Shown: positions 42,801 through 52,095, numbered from the stretch's first letter. The stretch is DNA of 64,000 nucleotides from Parasalinivibrio latis (GCF_036825535.1 NZ_CP098813.1:1178001-1242000); one strand, 5' to 3'. Numbers and translations are program-made. Notes: a model not told the origin generated them from the sequence alone.

Positions 42801-43784
42801 TTACTCGGAATAGGCCACGCCCCAAGGCAGGCGGCCAACCGGTACGGATTTTTCCGGTTTGAGTGAGGCGACATCAATAATGGTCATGTCATTTGTCAGG
42901 CCGTTTGCGACATAGAGTTTTTCTCCGGAGGGATCGATTTCCATGTGCCAGGGTCGCTGTCCGACGACGATATATTTTTCAATCTCGTAGGTGGTGGTAT
43001 TGACCGCAGCAACGCGGTTTGCCGGACCCAGTGCGACAAAGGCGTACTTACCATCATTGCTCATACGCATACCTACCGGTTGCACCAGTTCAGCCCGGAT
43101 TCCGGGGATTTCAAAGCCAATTACCTTAACCAGCTCCCGGCCATCAAGCTTGATAACAGAAACGGTGCCCCCAATCTCGGAAGACGCCCACACATACTTG
43201 CCGTCACGGCTGTATTCCGCATGGCGCGGGCGTGTATCTATGAGGATGTTGTCGATGAGTTCCAGTGAGTTGTTATCAATGAAGTGAACCATGCTGGTTT
43301 CTTCAGAGGTCGCTACGGTCAGGTGGTTATCCGGGTGGACGCGCATCCCTTCAGGCTCTACGCCTACCGGAATTTCTGCCAGTTTCTCGCCGGTTTGGGT
43401 TTTTATCACCGTCACCATGGCATCATCTTCATTGGCAATGTAGATGCGCTCGCCGGTCGGGTCGACGTCCAGCAACTCGGGATCCGGGCCGGGGTTAAGC
43501 TGGCGCACCACTTTCAGGCTGGCGGTATCGATAACGTCAATGGCGTCATCATCACCCACACAGACGTATATTTCTTTGCTGTCAGGGCTGGTAATCAGCC
43601 CTCTGGGCCGGCGCCCGGTTTCAATGGTGGCGATTTTCTCAAACGTATTGCTGTCCAGTACCGTGACAGTGTTATCACGTTCGTTGGAAACAAACAGCTT
43701 TCCGGCTTGTGCTGGCATGGCAAGCAGCGCCGACAGAAACAATACGCTCCATGTAAATGATGCGTTTTTGTTTGTCTTGTTCAT
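42801..43784 (-). CDS. PQQ-associated YVTN beta-propeller protein
   Basis: 327 aa periplasmic protein with signal peptide (ending near AQAGK) and about seven YVTN-type blades (GKLFVSNERDNTVTVLD, IYIANEDDAMVTVIK, LYVANGLTNDMTIID). It fits the beta-propeller proteins found next to PQQ-dependent dehydrogenases. Function unproven; binding the dehydrogenase or substrate transfer are possible. Start overlaps the stop of the upstream gene (ATGA), with GGGAGGG upstream. Confidence 0.88.
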   Translation of the reverse strand: MNKTNKNASFTWSVLFLSALLAMPAQAGKLFVSNERDNTVTVLDSNTFEKIATIETGRRPRGLITSPDSKEIYVCVGDDDAIDVIDTASLKVVRQLNPGPDPELLDVDPTGERIYIANEDDAMVTVIKTQTGEKLAEIPVGVEPEGMRVHPDNHLTVATSEETSMVHFIDNNSLELIDNILIDTRPRHAEYSRDGKYVWASSEIGGTVSVIKLDGRELVKVIGFEIPGIRAELVQPVGMRMSNDGKYAFVALGPANRVAAVNTTTYEIEKYIVVGQRPWHMEIDPSGEKLYVANGLTNDMTIIDVASLKPEKSVPVGRLPWGVAYSE

Positions 43785-44992
43785 TGGTTATTCCCTCCCA
43801 ATCGGCATTTGGACTCCGGCTCGTCATAGCCAAGAGTGTCCGTGTGATAGCTTGGATGTAGAAACCCTTCAATGGGCGACATCGATATCAATGCACTGTC
43901 GGTGGTCAGCAAAACAGGCTGACGAAGCTGGTTGTTCCAAGTGCGGAAATTCATTGGGCGCCCTTTGTACCCTGCAAGCTTTAGCTCGGGATCCCGCAGG
44001 GCAGTGATGATAGATGCCTGGTCTACGGCGTCTTTTCTCAGCGTGAACGCTACAACCTGTTTAACTGCCAGCCAGCCAAGGTAGTCTTTTTCGGTCATTT
44101 GGCGGTTGGCAAAAACGTCATAAACTTTTTGGAGCCGGGCTGATCCATATTGCTCAAAAGAGCGGTGCCAGGCGGTTGGGTACATCCCCTGGGTACCGAC
44201 CACAGGGCGGGGGATTTTGGTTCGGTAGGCCATGTAGAGGCCAAAGGCTTCACTTTCATCGGCTACCACTACCACATCGTGCTCCGGAGCATGTTGGGTG
44301 ACAGTCGGCATCTGGGTCTGGATTTGCTGGTGGCCGGTTTCCATACGGCGGTTTCCCGCTTCGAACTGGTACTCCCTTTCCTCAACGATTTTTGCACCAT
44401 ACCTTTCGGCGGTGCGTTTCATCGCAGCGGCAAATTTCCGGTCTTCTTCTTTTTTGCCCGTGATCAGCAACCACCGGTTCCAGCGTTTCCAGACCAGATA
44501 TTGCCCGAGGGCATCACCGTACATTGCCCGGCTGGGAATCAGGTGGAAAAGGTTGAGTTGGCAGGTTTGGGTGCGAAGGGAATCGTCTGTCTCCCTGATG
44601 TTAAAAATAACCGCTTCTGACGTGGCTGGGTGCCGGGTAAGTGCCAGTAAATCCTCTTTATATAAGTCGGCAATGATAAACCGGTATTCCCCGACACGGA
44701 TGTCTTCAGTCAGGCCTGATACCGGCTCATTTTCACCAAGGATGTGGCTGTCGACGTGGTAGGTTTTTTTGAACAACCGGCCAGCAAGGTTGCCGTCTTT
44801 GGCGGAGAGTTCGGCTCCCTTGATACCTTCATCCTCCAACTCTTTTTCAAGCAATGAAAGGGGCGGAGGTGTCGTGTAGTGCTTACCAATAAAAAGAATT
44901 TTATACTCAGACCCGGTTTTCGAAGCTTGTGCAACAGGCAAGCCGGTAAAAAGAAACAGGGAGATGAAAAGTGCGTTATATATCCGCTTCAT
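43781..44992 (-). CDS. Quinoprotein-associated ABC-type substrate-binding protein
   Basis: 403 aa with a signal peptide ending near VAQAS. It fits the periplasmic binding proteins that co-occur with PQQ alcohol dehydrogenases (branched-chain amino acid receptor fold; VVVADESEAFGLYMAY and RPVVGTQGMYPTAWH are typical). No ABC permease or ATPase is encoded in this block, so transport is doubtful and a sensing or dehydrogenase-partner role is possible. Overlaps both neighbours by 4 bases. Confidence 0.82.
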   Translation of the reverse strand: MKRIYNALFISLFLFTGLPVAQASKTGSEYKILFIGKHYTTPPPLSLLEKELEDEGIKGAELSAKDGNLAGRLFKKTYHVDSHILGENEPVSGLTEDIRVGEYRFIIADLYKEDLLALTRHPATSEAVIFNIRETDDSLRTQTCQLNLFHLIPSRAMYGDALGQYLVWKRWNRWLLITGKKEEDRKFAAAMKRTAERYGAKIVEEREYQFEAGNRRMETGHQQIQTQMPTVTQHAPEHDVVVVADESEAFGLYMAYRTKIPRPVVGTQGMYPTAWHRSFEQYGSARLQKVYDVFANRQMTEKDYLGWLAVKQVVAFTLRKDAVDQASIITALRDPELKLAGYKGRPMNFRTWNNQLRQPVLLTTDSALISMSPIEGFLHPSYHTDTLGYDEPESKCRLGGNNQ

Positions 44993-46860
44993 TGCGTCTT
45001 CTCCCCGTCTTGTTCAGCCTTCCTTTTGGCGAGTTTTTTCTCCGCAATCATGGTGAACAATTTAAGGGCCTTGGAAGCGTTTAGCGCACGGTTCTCATTC
45101 GCAATATCCAGGGCGGTACTACCACTGTTTGAGACGGCAAGAACATCAGCGCCGTGTTTGACCAGAAGGGCAATCATGGCGGAATTGTCATGTGCCGCAG
45201 CAAACATTAACGGGGTTTCTCCCTCGCTGTTTTTTGCATTCAGCAATGCTCCGGCTTCTATCAGCCGGGTTGCAATTTCACCCGGTTCAGCCCCTTCAAT
45301 GACGTGCTGCTGGCGTTTATTGGATTTCACATGTAAGGCGACCAGCATCAGTGGGGTAAGGTGTTTTTCCCCGGAAACACTGTTTACATCTGCCCCGGCT
45401 TTGATCAGTGCATCGGTTGCCCAGAACTTTCGTTCCCCGATAGCAAGCGCAAGGGCGGTATATCCGTTGTTGGTTCTTCGCTCCAAATCAGCCTTTGCTG
45501 CCGCCAGAACCTCAACGGTTGGAACATGGTTTCGGTAGGCACCATGCATCAGGGGCGTCCAGCCCTGGGGGTCGGCAAGATTGGGGTCGGCGCCAAGGCT
45601 TAGCAACATACCGAGGGTGTCCGAATCTCGGAACCGGGCTGCATCGTGAAGCAAGTTGTAGCCGGCGGCGTTGGTAAAGTTGATGTCTGCACCTTGGTCG
45701 AGCAAAAACCGGATTCGGTCTTTGTCCGCCGCGAGTACCGCATTGGCAAGCTCTTTGTTGAGGTCGGCTCCCTGTTTCAGCCAGTTATTGAGCCGGTTGA
45801 TGTCTACGATTTGATCGGCGGTGGCTTTTTCCTTGTCCAGTTGGGTTTGTTTTTGTGTTAGGGGTTTGAGAAACCGGCTTTCAGCCTCATCGATAAACCC
45901 TTCGTAATAGGATCCATGTGATGGCAAATCCCCCTGGACCGCGCATTGGCTGCACGATACCAGAGGAACGCCGTAGCTTCGCAGGATCGATTCCAGCTCT
46001 TCTGCGTTTTCTTTCAGCGCTTTATCCAGCGCGAATTTCAAGGTGACGTCGTTTTTTCGCATTCCGATTGAGAGTGAGAATTCGAGTGGGGTTTTGTCCT
46101 CCATCAGGTTGACGGGTAAAAGCCGGATGGGTAAGTTCCGCACTTTTTGGGCGTAACCGGCAAACGGCCCCCAAATACCCACTAAATCCAGTTCACCGGT
46201 TCCCAGCTTTTTAACCTGTTGCCATTGCTGGTGTTCCGGCGTGAGATCAGTGTCCTGCCTGATGGCATGGATGCGGATATCCTCCGCCACGCCCTTACGG
46301 GTTAACGCTTCCCTGAGCCCAGAGTGCTGGTAAGTGCCAATTCGCATTTTCGCGAGCTTGGTGTCATCCAGACCGGTCAGGGACAGGCTTTCATCTTCAC
46401 GGTAGGCAAATACATAAGTAGAGCGGTAGATCGGCATGGTGGTGAGAACGCCTTCATAGTTGTAAGGCATCCCCAGCAGGAGGTCACATTCTTTGTTGCT
46501 GAAGGTTTCACGGTTTAGGCCGCGCTCAAGGTAGAGCCGCCAGAAAAAACTGACGGAGGTATTGAGGGATTTTGCCAGCAGCTTAACGATTTTGTTGTCG
46601 TAGCCCTCGCCGTTAATATCTGACATCGGAAGGTTTCCGGGGTCGGCACAGGCGACCAGCGGGCGTATATCCGCAGTTTCTGCCACACGTTGGGCTTTTG
46701 TCAGCTCCGCAGAAGTCATTTCATCGTAGCTTTTTTCGATGATATGGCTTTTCGACAGGCCGTTTTTGCTCTGCTGACCATAAACAGGCTTTCCGGTTGC
46801 CGCGAGAAAAACGGTGCCGGATAGCAGAATCAATGTGGCGGTATGTGTGCGTAACCTCAT
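44989..46860 (-). CDS. XoxJ/MxaJ-like binding protein fused to ankyrin repeats
   Basis: 623 aa. Signal peptide (about 1-28); an SBP-bac-3-type domain at about 65-302 (RPLVACADPGNLPMSD, GYDNKIVKLLAK, ECDLLLGMPYNYEGVL), typical of quinoprotein-dehydrogenase-associated proteins and of XoxJ/MxaJ; a linker with C303-x-x-C306; then six or so ankyrin repeats (about 370-600, for example GADPNLADPQGWTPLM). XoxJ/MxaJ bind the dehydrogenase and aid its maturation. The usual family length is near 280 aa, so the ankyrin part is an extra domain. TAAGGA precedes the ATG. Confidence 0.85.
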   Translation of the reverse strand: MRLRTHTATLILLSGTVFLAATGKPVYGQQSKNGLSKSHIIEKSYDEMTSAELTKAQRVAETADIRPLVACADPGNLPMSDINGEGYDNKIVKLLAKSLNTSVSFFWRLYLERGLNRETFSNKECDLLLGMPYNYEGVLTTMPIYRSTYVFAYREDESLSLTGLDDTKLAKMRIGTYQHSGLREALTRKGVAEDIRIHAIRQDTDLTPEHQQWQQVKKLGTGELDLVGIWGPFAGYAQKVRNLPIRLLPVNLMEDKTPLEFSLSIGMRKNDVTLKFALDKALKENAEELESILRSYGVPLVSCSQCAVQGDLPSHGSYYEGFIDEAESRFLKPLTQKQTQLDKEKATADQIVDINRLNNWLKQGADLNKELANAVLAADKDRIRFLLDQGADINFTNAAGYNLLHDAARFRDSDTLGMLLSLGADPNLADPQGWTPLMHGAYRNHVPTVEVLAAAKADLERRTNNGYTALALAIGERKFWATDALIKAGADVNSVSGEKHLTPLMLVALHVKSNKRQQHVIEGAEPGEIATRLIEAGALLNAKNSEGETPLMFAAAHDNSAMIALLVKHGADVLAVSNSGSTALDIANENRALNASKALKLFTMIAEKKLAKRKAEQDGEKTQ

Positions 46861-46939
46861 GGCAGTCCTTACGCTGGGCGTCAGTTATCCTTAACCGGCG
46901 AAAAAGAGGCACCGCGCGAACGGTGCCCAATCTGTGTCA

Positions 46940-48883
46940 TCACTTGTCTAAAACGGAAGCGACACTTTTTCCTGTGTTGCTGTCAAAAATCCGGAAGGTA
47001 TAGAGCTCTCCGCCTTGCGGGACTTTATCCAGGCCAGTGACTTTCGCCATGGCAGTTGCGCCAATCGCACCGTATTTGTCATCCATATCCAACCCGGCGG
47101 TAACAGGCAGGCCAATCCAGCCACCCAAACCGGCAAATACGGAGACGTACTGTTTACCATCTACTTCCCAGGTAATGGGGTTGCCGATGATGCCGGAGCC
47201 CAGTTTCCGCTCCCAGACAATGTCTCCGCTCTTACGGTCAACAGCCCGGAAGTGTCCGCTTTTGCTGCCGTAGAACATCAGCCCGCCATCAGTCACGAGA
47301 GTGCCGCCCCAGTTTGGAAACGGGTCAGGGATTTCCCACGCGGTTTCGCCGGTGATCACGTTAAACTTTTTTATCTTGCCGGTAATGCCGGGAACTTCCG
47401 GGTACATATACACGTTGGCGAACACGTAAACCGTTCCCTGCTGGGTGTGTGTCCGTTTTTGCGGTTCATCTTCCATGCACCAGTTATTGGTCGGGCAATA
47501 GAAGATATGGGGCTCTTTCGGGTCAACAGAGCAGGGTTGTTGGTCTTTGCCGCCCATTGCTGAAGGACAGGCCTGAGTGTTTACACCCACAGCGAACGGA
47601 GAGTGTTTTTTCACTTTTACCGGACGGCCGGTTTCGAGGTCGACTTTTTCAGCCCAGTTAACGGTCACAAACTTGTGCGCACGCAAAAGGGTGCCGTCGC
47701 GGCGGTCGTGTACGTAGGCAAATCCGTTACGGTCGAAGTGCACCAGGACGGGTACGTCTTTTTTGCCATCAATGTCGATGTTCACCAGGATGTTTTCATT
47801 AACACCGTCGTAATCCCACTGGTCGAAAGGTGTCATCTGGTAAGCCCAAACCACCTCGCCTGTATCGACTTTTCGGGCGAACGTCGTCATGGACCATTTG
47901 TTGTCCCACTTACCATCGTTACAGTTTTCATGAGTGAGCTTGTCGCCGGTGTATCCGCAGCGGTAAGAAGGGCTCCAATGGCCGGGGTTGCCGGTGGAGG
48001 CATAAACGATGCGAAGCTCAGGGTCATAAGAAAGCCAAGCCCACTGGGCACCACCGCCAATCTTCCATTCGTCTTTGGGATAGCTGGAAAGACCGAGATC
48101 CTGGCCATAGGTACCGAAGTGCGGGTTGGCTTTATTGGTGTCGGGTGTGATGCAGACATCGTTATCAGAGCCAGTAGAATGACAGGTCCAGACTTCCTTC
48201 CCGGTATTGATGTCGTAAGCCACCATCCGGCCTCGTGCGGCAAATTCATCGCCACCGAAACCTGCAATAACGTAGTCTTCTGCAATCATAGCCGGGCCGG
48301 TATGTGTTTCACCTTTCGGTGGATAGGCGTGTTTGGTTACCCAAAGCTCTTTCCCGGTTTTGGCATCCAAGGCAATGATAAAACCGTCAAGCGTGTGGGT
48401 AATGACTTTACCTTTGGCATAGTTCAGACCACGGTGGACGGTGTCACAGCATGCCCGAGGAACTGCGGTCTCATCGCGATCAGTCTGTTTTTCATAGTTC
48501 CATATCTGCACAGGGTTGTCTGGGTCGGAAAGATCCAGGGCCTGAACAATGTTCGGCCAGCCACTTGAGAAGAACATCATAGGTTTGCCGTCAATATTGA
48601 CGACAACAGGCTGTCCTTCATGACCACGTAAACCCCCGGTTGACTGGCTCCATGCATACTGGAGATTTTCAATATTTCCGGTGTTAATTTGGTTGAGCTG
48701 GCTGTGCCGGGTCAGTGCGTTGTCACGCCCGGGAGCCGGCCAAAGTTTCTGATCCTGTGCGCGCTTGTCGATTTCAGCCGAGGCCGTTTCAGCGCCAGCG
48801 GGAGAGGTTATCAGCATGGAGAATGCTAACAACAAAGTCCCTATGAGCCCGGGAAGTCCCCGGCTACTTCTATACCCTTTCAT
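46940..48883 (-). CDS. PQQ-dependent alcohol dehydrogenase, XoxF-type
   Basis: 647 aa periplasmic quinoprotein with signal peptide (ending near PAGAE). Visible: adjacent cysteines C145-C146 that form the ring disulfide near PQQ; E213 (GGDEFAARG) and N299 (STGNPGHW) as metal ligands; catalytic D357 and a second Asp, D359, in QWDYDGVNEN. The Asp two residues after the catalytic one marks lanthanide-dependent enzymes; calcium-dependent ones have Ala or Ser there. It would oxidise methanol, ethanol or other alcohols to aldehydes. GAGG lies upstream of the ATG. An insert at 308-330 adds two cysteines. Confidence 0.92.
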   Translation of the reverse strand: MKGYRSSRGLPGLIGTLLLAFSMLITSPAGAETASAEIDKRAQDQKLWPAPGRDNALTRHSQLNQINTGNIENLQYAWSQSTGGLRGHEGQPVVVNIDGKPMMFFSSGWPNIVQALDLSDPDNPVQIWNYEKQTDRDETAVPRACCDTVHRGLNYAKGKVITHTLDGFIIALDAKTGKELWVTKHAYPPKGETHTGPAMIAEDYVIAGFGGDEFAARGRMVAYDINTGKEVWTCHSTGSDNDVCITPDTNKANPHFGTYGQDLGLSSYPKDEWKIGGGAQWAWLSYDPELRIVYASTGNPGHWSPSYRCGYTGDKLTHENCNDGKWDNKWSMTTFARKVDTGEVVWAYQMTPFDQWDYDGVNENILVNIDIDGKKDVPVLVHFDRNGFAYVHDRRDGTLLRAHKFVTVNWAEKVDLETGRPVKVKKHSPFAVGVNTQACPSAMGGKDQQPCSVDPKEPHIFYCPTNNWCMEDEPQKRTHTQQGTVYVFANVYMYPEVPGITGKIKKFNVITGETAWEIPDPFPNWGGTLVTDGGLMFYGSKSGHFRAVDRKSGDIVWERKLGSGIIGNPITWEVDGKQYVSVFAGLGGWIGLPVTAGLDMDDKYGAIGATAMAKVTGLDKVPQGGELYTFRIFDSNTGKSVASVLDK

Positions 48884-49254
48884 GTACTAATCCTCTAATC
48901 CGTGAAGAGTGGTTTCAGGGAGGTTGGTTGTACGCGGTGCGGCTGCCCGCACCCTAAGAGTTGTCGGTTGAAACAGTAGTGACGTGACGTGAACACCAGC
49001 TGGAGGAACGACATTTCCCAAGGCAGCGGCACTGCGTACATTTTGAGGTTAGTGAAGGGATATCAGTGCCGAAAGGTAACAAATTCCTCAATATATCCGG
49101 GAAGTTTTCCTTTCTTTGGGAAAAGTAAGAGTTTAAGTGATGATTGTTTCTTTTTATGAATGTGATAAATAAGGAATTTGTATTTTTGATGTTTTGATTG
49201 TTGCGCCAAATTCAATAGTCTTTCCCGTTACTTTCTGCGCCCTTAGCATGCTGC
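48884..49254 (-). promoter_or_regulatory. Promoter region of the quinoprotein operon
   Basis: 371 bp without a gene between the kinase stop and the dehydrogenase start. It holds a GC-rich hairpin at 48936-48953 (GGTGCGG / CCGCACC, 4-nt loop), 53-70 bp before the start codon, and an inverted repeat TTTTCC-N8-GGAAAA at 49105-49124 that could be a response-regulator site. The core promoter is not clear. Confidence 0.45.
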
Positions 49255-50643
49255 TTATACAGCAAAGTGCTTTTGTGTCGATATGCTCACTGGAATCGCC
49301 GTTTCTACATAAAATACATTGGGCTGAGCCGATTTCTGGCCAAATCTAAGCCAGCCACCCATGGCTTCCGCCCGCTCTCGCATACCCAGAATACCGAGGC
49401 CGGGGACAAAAGCACTGTGAGGGCATCCGTCGTTAATAATTTGGATGTGAACCTGCGGGTTTTCGACGTGAGAATCGAGTGTTACGTGGCCTGAAATACG
49501 GGTTGGAGAGGAATGGCGCATCACATTGGTCAGGCATTCCTGTACGATGCGATAGATGGTGACGCGAGCCGTTTCATCGACAATATTGTCGTTTAAAGAA
49601 GTGGATATGTCCCAGTCTACCTCCGGGTTCTGTGCTGACCATGCCAACACTAAATCCTGTATGGCTTCTTTCAGGGTCAGGTCATTGAGCACCATAGGCC
49701 GCATCTGGCTCAGTGACTTTCGAACACGGAACTGGACTTGTTCAGTTATTGCTTTCAGGGATTCCAAATGGGCAAGCATGGTGGTGTCGTTTTGTTTTTC
49801 TGCAAGGTTTTTAACCGCCATGAGCTCTACTTGAATTCGGAACAGGCAGGGAGCCATTTCATCATGTAGCTCTCGTGCGATGTCGCTTCGCAGGGCTTCC
49901 TGGTGATCGACCATTTTTCGCGTGAGTACCCGGTTTGAGGCGAGGGTAATGCCTAGCTCATTCACCAGATGGTTGAACGCGACGGTGACCGGTGCTATTT
50001 CATCAGCAACGTTTTCATCCAGTGTGATATCCATGTCTCCCTCGCGGACAGTTTCTATCGCACGGTTCAACTCTTTAATGGGGTGGAGGGAAATGGTCAG
50101 GGCAAAATAAATGGCCAACCAGATAATTACCATCATTCCAAACATAGCGGTGGCAATGGGAAGGTTCTCTTTCCATACCTCTTCGATTTCATCGATCGGG
50201 TCGGGGTAAATGACCAACCGGCCGGGAGGATTAACGGTATGGATAACCAAAGGTGCGAGAATACCTGACGGTGTAACCATCTCGTAGAAGCTTGCTGGTA
50301 CCCGATCCTGATCATGAGCCCCCTGTGGGGCTGGCATACTGGGTGGAAATCCCCTTTGCTGAAGCTGAAATTCGATATGGATGTGGCGAATGGTTTTAAG
50401 GGAATCAACCAGAATGTTGGCATTCAGGTTTGTTTCAGCGAGATCAAGACTTACGTCGTTGGGGGAAATAAGTTCCTGTACGAGGTCATAAGCCGAAACC
50501 AATTCCTCTTCCACCGAGTCCCGGGCATTGTTCAGTATTAGCAAGCTGCACAGGGCTGCGGATAGCACCAAGACGACAGAAACCGTGCCCATAAGAAGGA
50601 GTTTAATAGAATAGTTGCCAGCGTAGCCTGGTGAGCCGATCAT
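49255..50643 (-). CDS. NarX/DegS-type sensor histidine kinase
   Basis: 462 aa: membrane helix 1 (about 13-36), a periplasmic sensor region of about 125 residues, helix 2 (about 163-184), HAMP, HisKA_3 with H260 (ARELHDEMAPCL) and a compact ATPase domain (GLGILGMRERAEAMGG). It is upstream of the quinoprotein operon on the same strand, and the NarL-type regulator closes that operon, so they probably form a pair that senses alcohol, metal or redox state. The ligand is not evident. Confidence 0.9.
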   Translation of the reverse strand: MIGSPGYAGNYSIKLLLMGTVSVVLVLSAALCSLLILNNARDSVEEELVSAYDLVQELISPNDVSLDLAETNLNANILVDSLKTIRHIHIEFQLQQRGFPPSMPAPQGAHDQDRVPASFYEMVTPSGILAPLVIHTVNPPGRLVIYPDPIDEIEEVWKENLPIATAMFGMMVIIWLAIYFALTISLHPIKELNRAIETVREGDMDITLDENVADEIAPVTVAFNHLVNELGITLASNRVLTRKMVDHQEALRSDIARELHDEMAPCLFRIQVELMAVKNLAEKQNDTTMLAHLESLKAITEQVQFRVRKSLSQMRPMVLNDLTLKEAIQDLVLAWSAQNPEVDWDISTSLNDNIVDETARVTIYRIVQECLTNVMRHSSPTRISGHVTLDSHVENPQVHIQIINDGCPHSAFVPGLGILGMRERAEAMGGWLRFGQKSAQPNVFYVETAIPVSISTQKHFAV

Positions 50644-50752
50644 ACTGCACAGTTCCCTTGCGCCTTTCCCTTATTATCTAGAGACTTTTATTGTTTTTGT
50701 GTATCAAGGTTGAGGCAGAAGACCCGTTTCAGAAAGTGGCAGGAAATTACGT

Positions 50753-51007
50753 ATGTCAAAAATAGATTTTACCCGCGCTGAAAAAGACGTATTGGTTAGG
50801 AAAATTCAGTTTTATTTTGATCAGGAGCTGGAACAGGAGATCGGCCAGTTCGATGCGGAGTTTTTACTGGATTTCTTCAGTGAGGAACTTGGTGCATATT
50901 ACTATAATCGTGGCTTATATGACGCTCAGCTAATTATTCAGGAAAAAGTAGAGTCAATTTCTGACGCAATCTATGAAATTGAAAAACCGACTAATTTTTC
51001 AAAATAG
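50753..51007 (+). CDS. DUF2164 family protein
   Basis: 84 aa, acidic, mostly helical (KIQFYFDQELEQEIGQFDAEF then YYYNRGLYDAQ). The pattern is that of DUF2164, small proteins of unknown function widespread in proteobacteria. AGGAAA precedes the ATG. Divergent from the sensor kinase gene. Confidence 0.85.
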   Translation: MSKIDFTRAEKDVLVRKIQFYFDQELEQEIGQFDAEFLLDFFSEELGAYYYNRGLYDAQLIIQEKVESISDAIYEIEKPTNFSK

Positions 51008-51095
51008 GAACCGGTAATTTATCTTTTTGGCTGCTAACGTGATGTTAAGCCCGATATTCATGAAAAATTGACTATTATTACTAGTAAGACAAATG

Positions 51096-51119
51096 TAATA
51101 ACTGTAATACTGGTTATTA
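51096..51119. promoter_or_regulatory. Inverted repeat upstream of SDR gene
   Basis: TAATAAC-N10-GTTATTA, ending 37 bp before the SDR start. Possible operator; no regulator adjoins it. Confidence 0.3.
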
Positions 51120-51156
51120 ACAGATCTGTGTTTAACAACTCCGGGCAGATAAGACG

Positions 51157-51864
51157 ATGAAACTTGCGATAGTAACCGGTGGATCCAGAGGGTTGGGGAA
51201 AGCATTGGTTGAGGCTTTCAGCCGAGACCAGTGGGAAGTTGTAGACTTCTCTCGCAGCGGTAAAGGGCCGTACCATCAATCATTTGACCTAAGGCATACC
51301 AACGAGGTTGAGTCGAAATCAAAAGCGCTGTTTTCGAGAATCAGCAGGCAGAAGTATGAGCATGTGGTTTTAATCAACAATGCTGCCACAATCACCCCGA
51401 TTAAGCGCGTTTCTGATATTACCAAATCCCAGTTCCAACACAGTATTACGGTCAACATTGTTTCGTCATTGTGCCTGATGCAACTCTTTATCCAGAAACT
51501 CCGTACGCTGGACACCCGAAAAACCCTTATCAATATATCTTCTGGTGCTGCTAATAAAGGCTATGCAGGTTGGAGTCTCTACTGCGCGGGAAAAGCCAGC
51601 TGCGACAACTTCATCAGGGCCATCGCGGAGGAGGAGAGAACGGAATCCTTCCCTTTTGAAGCGTTTAACTTTAACCCTGATGTGATGGACACGGCGATGC
51701 AGGCTGAAATCCGTGAATCAGACAGCCATGATTTCCCGAGCATCGAACGATTTCAGGGATATAAATTGAACAATGAGCTTCGTAGCCCGAGTGAAGTCGC
51801 CCATGTGCTGGTGCAGTTAATCAAGCATAACAACGTGCTAACCGAAGATTACTACTCCGTCTGA
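51157..51864 (+). CDS. Short-chain dehydrogenase/reductase
   Basis: 235 aa Rossmann-fold oxidoreductase. NAD(P) motif TGGSRGLG at 7-14; NNAAT; catalytic Ser in INISSGAANKG and YxxxK in YCAGKAS. The overall pattern is like benzil/sepiapterin-reductase-type SDRs. The substrate cannot be deduced. It lies alone, 150 bp after the DUF2164 gene. Confidence 0.88.
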   Translation: MKLAIVTGGSRGLGKALVEAFSRDQWEVVDFSRSGKGPYHQSFDLRHTNEVESKSKALFSRISRQKYEHVVLINNAATITPIKRVSDITKSQFQHSITVNIVSSLCLMQLFIQKLRTLDTRKTLINISSGAANKGYAGWSLYCAGKASCDNFIRAIAEEERTESFPFEAFNFNPDVMDTAMQAEIRESDSHDFPSIERFQGYKLNNELRSPSEVAHVLVQLIKHNNVLTEDYYSV

Positions 51865-52095
51865 AAGTGATGCTCCCATTCAGGTTCACACTACAGTGAC
51901 CGTCTATACCAAAACCAGCATCGTGGAGTAGTTTGGCTATAGAGTCCGTTTCAGCTTTTTCTGCCGCCTTACCGTACCGGAGAGTGCCAGTTTCCCTAAA
52001 AATACTACGCTTCGATATAGGGAATATTATTGTGGTATTGCGCTCTACAGTGGAAATGTTGCCATTCGCGCATACCGTGAAAAAGGGGAGAGAAT

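Noticed and set aside
43781..46860. A classical ABC importer made of the two binding proteins
   Set aside because: No permease or ATPase gene is in the block, and both proteins fit families tied to quinoprotein dehydrogenases.
47603..48568. 321-aa open frame on the plus strand opposite the alcohol dehydrogenase gene
   Set aside because: The minus-strand dehydrogenase has clear motifs throughout; the antisense frame is a by-product of its codon use.
51096..51119. LexA box upstream of the SDR gene
   Set aside because: The CTGG and ACAG halves there have 6-bp, not 8-bp, spacing and do not match the consensus.
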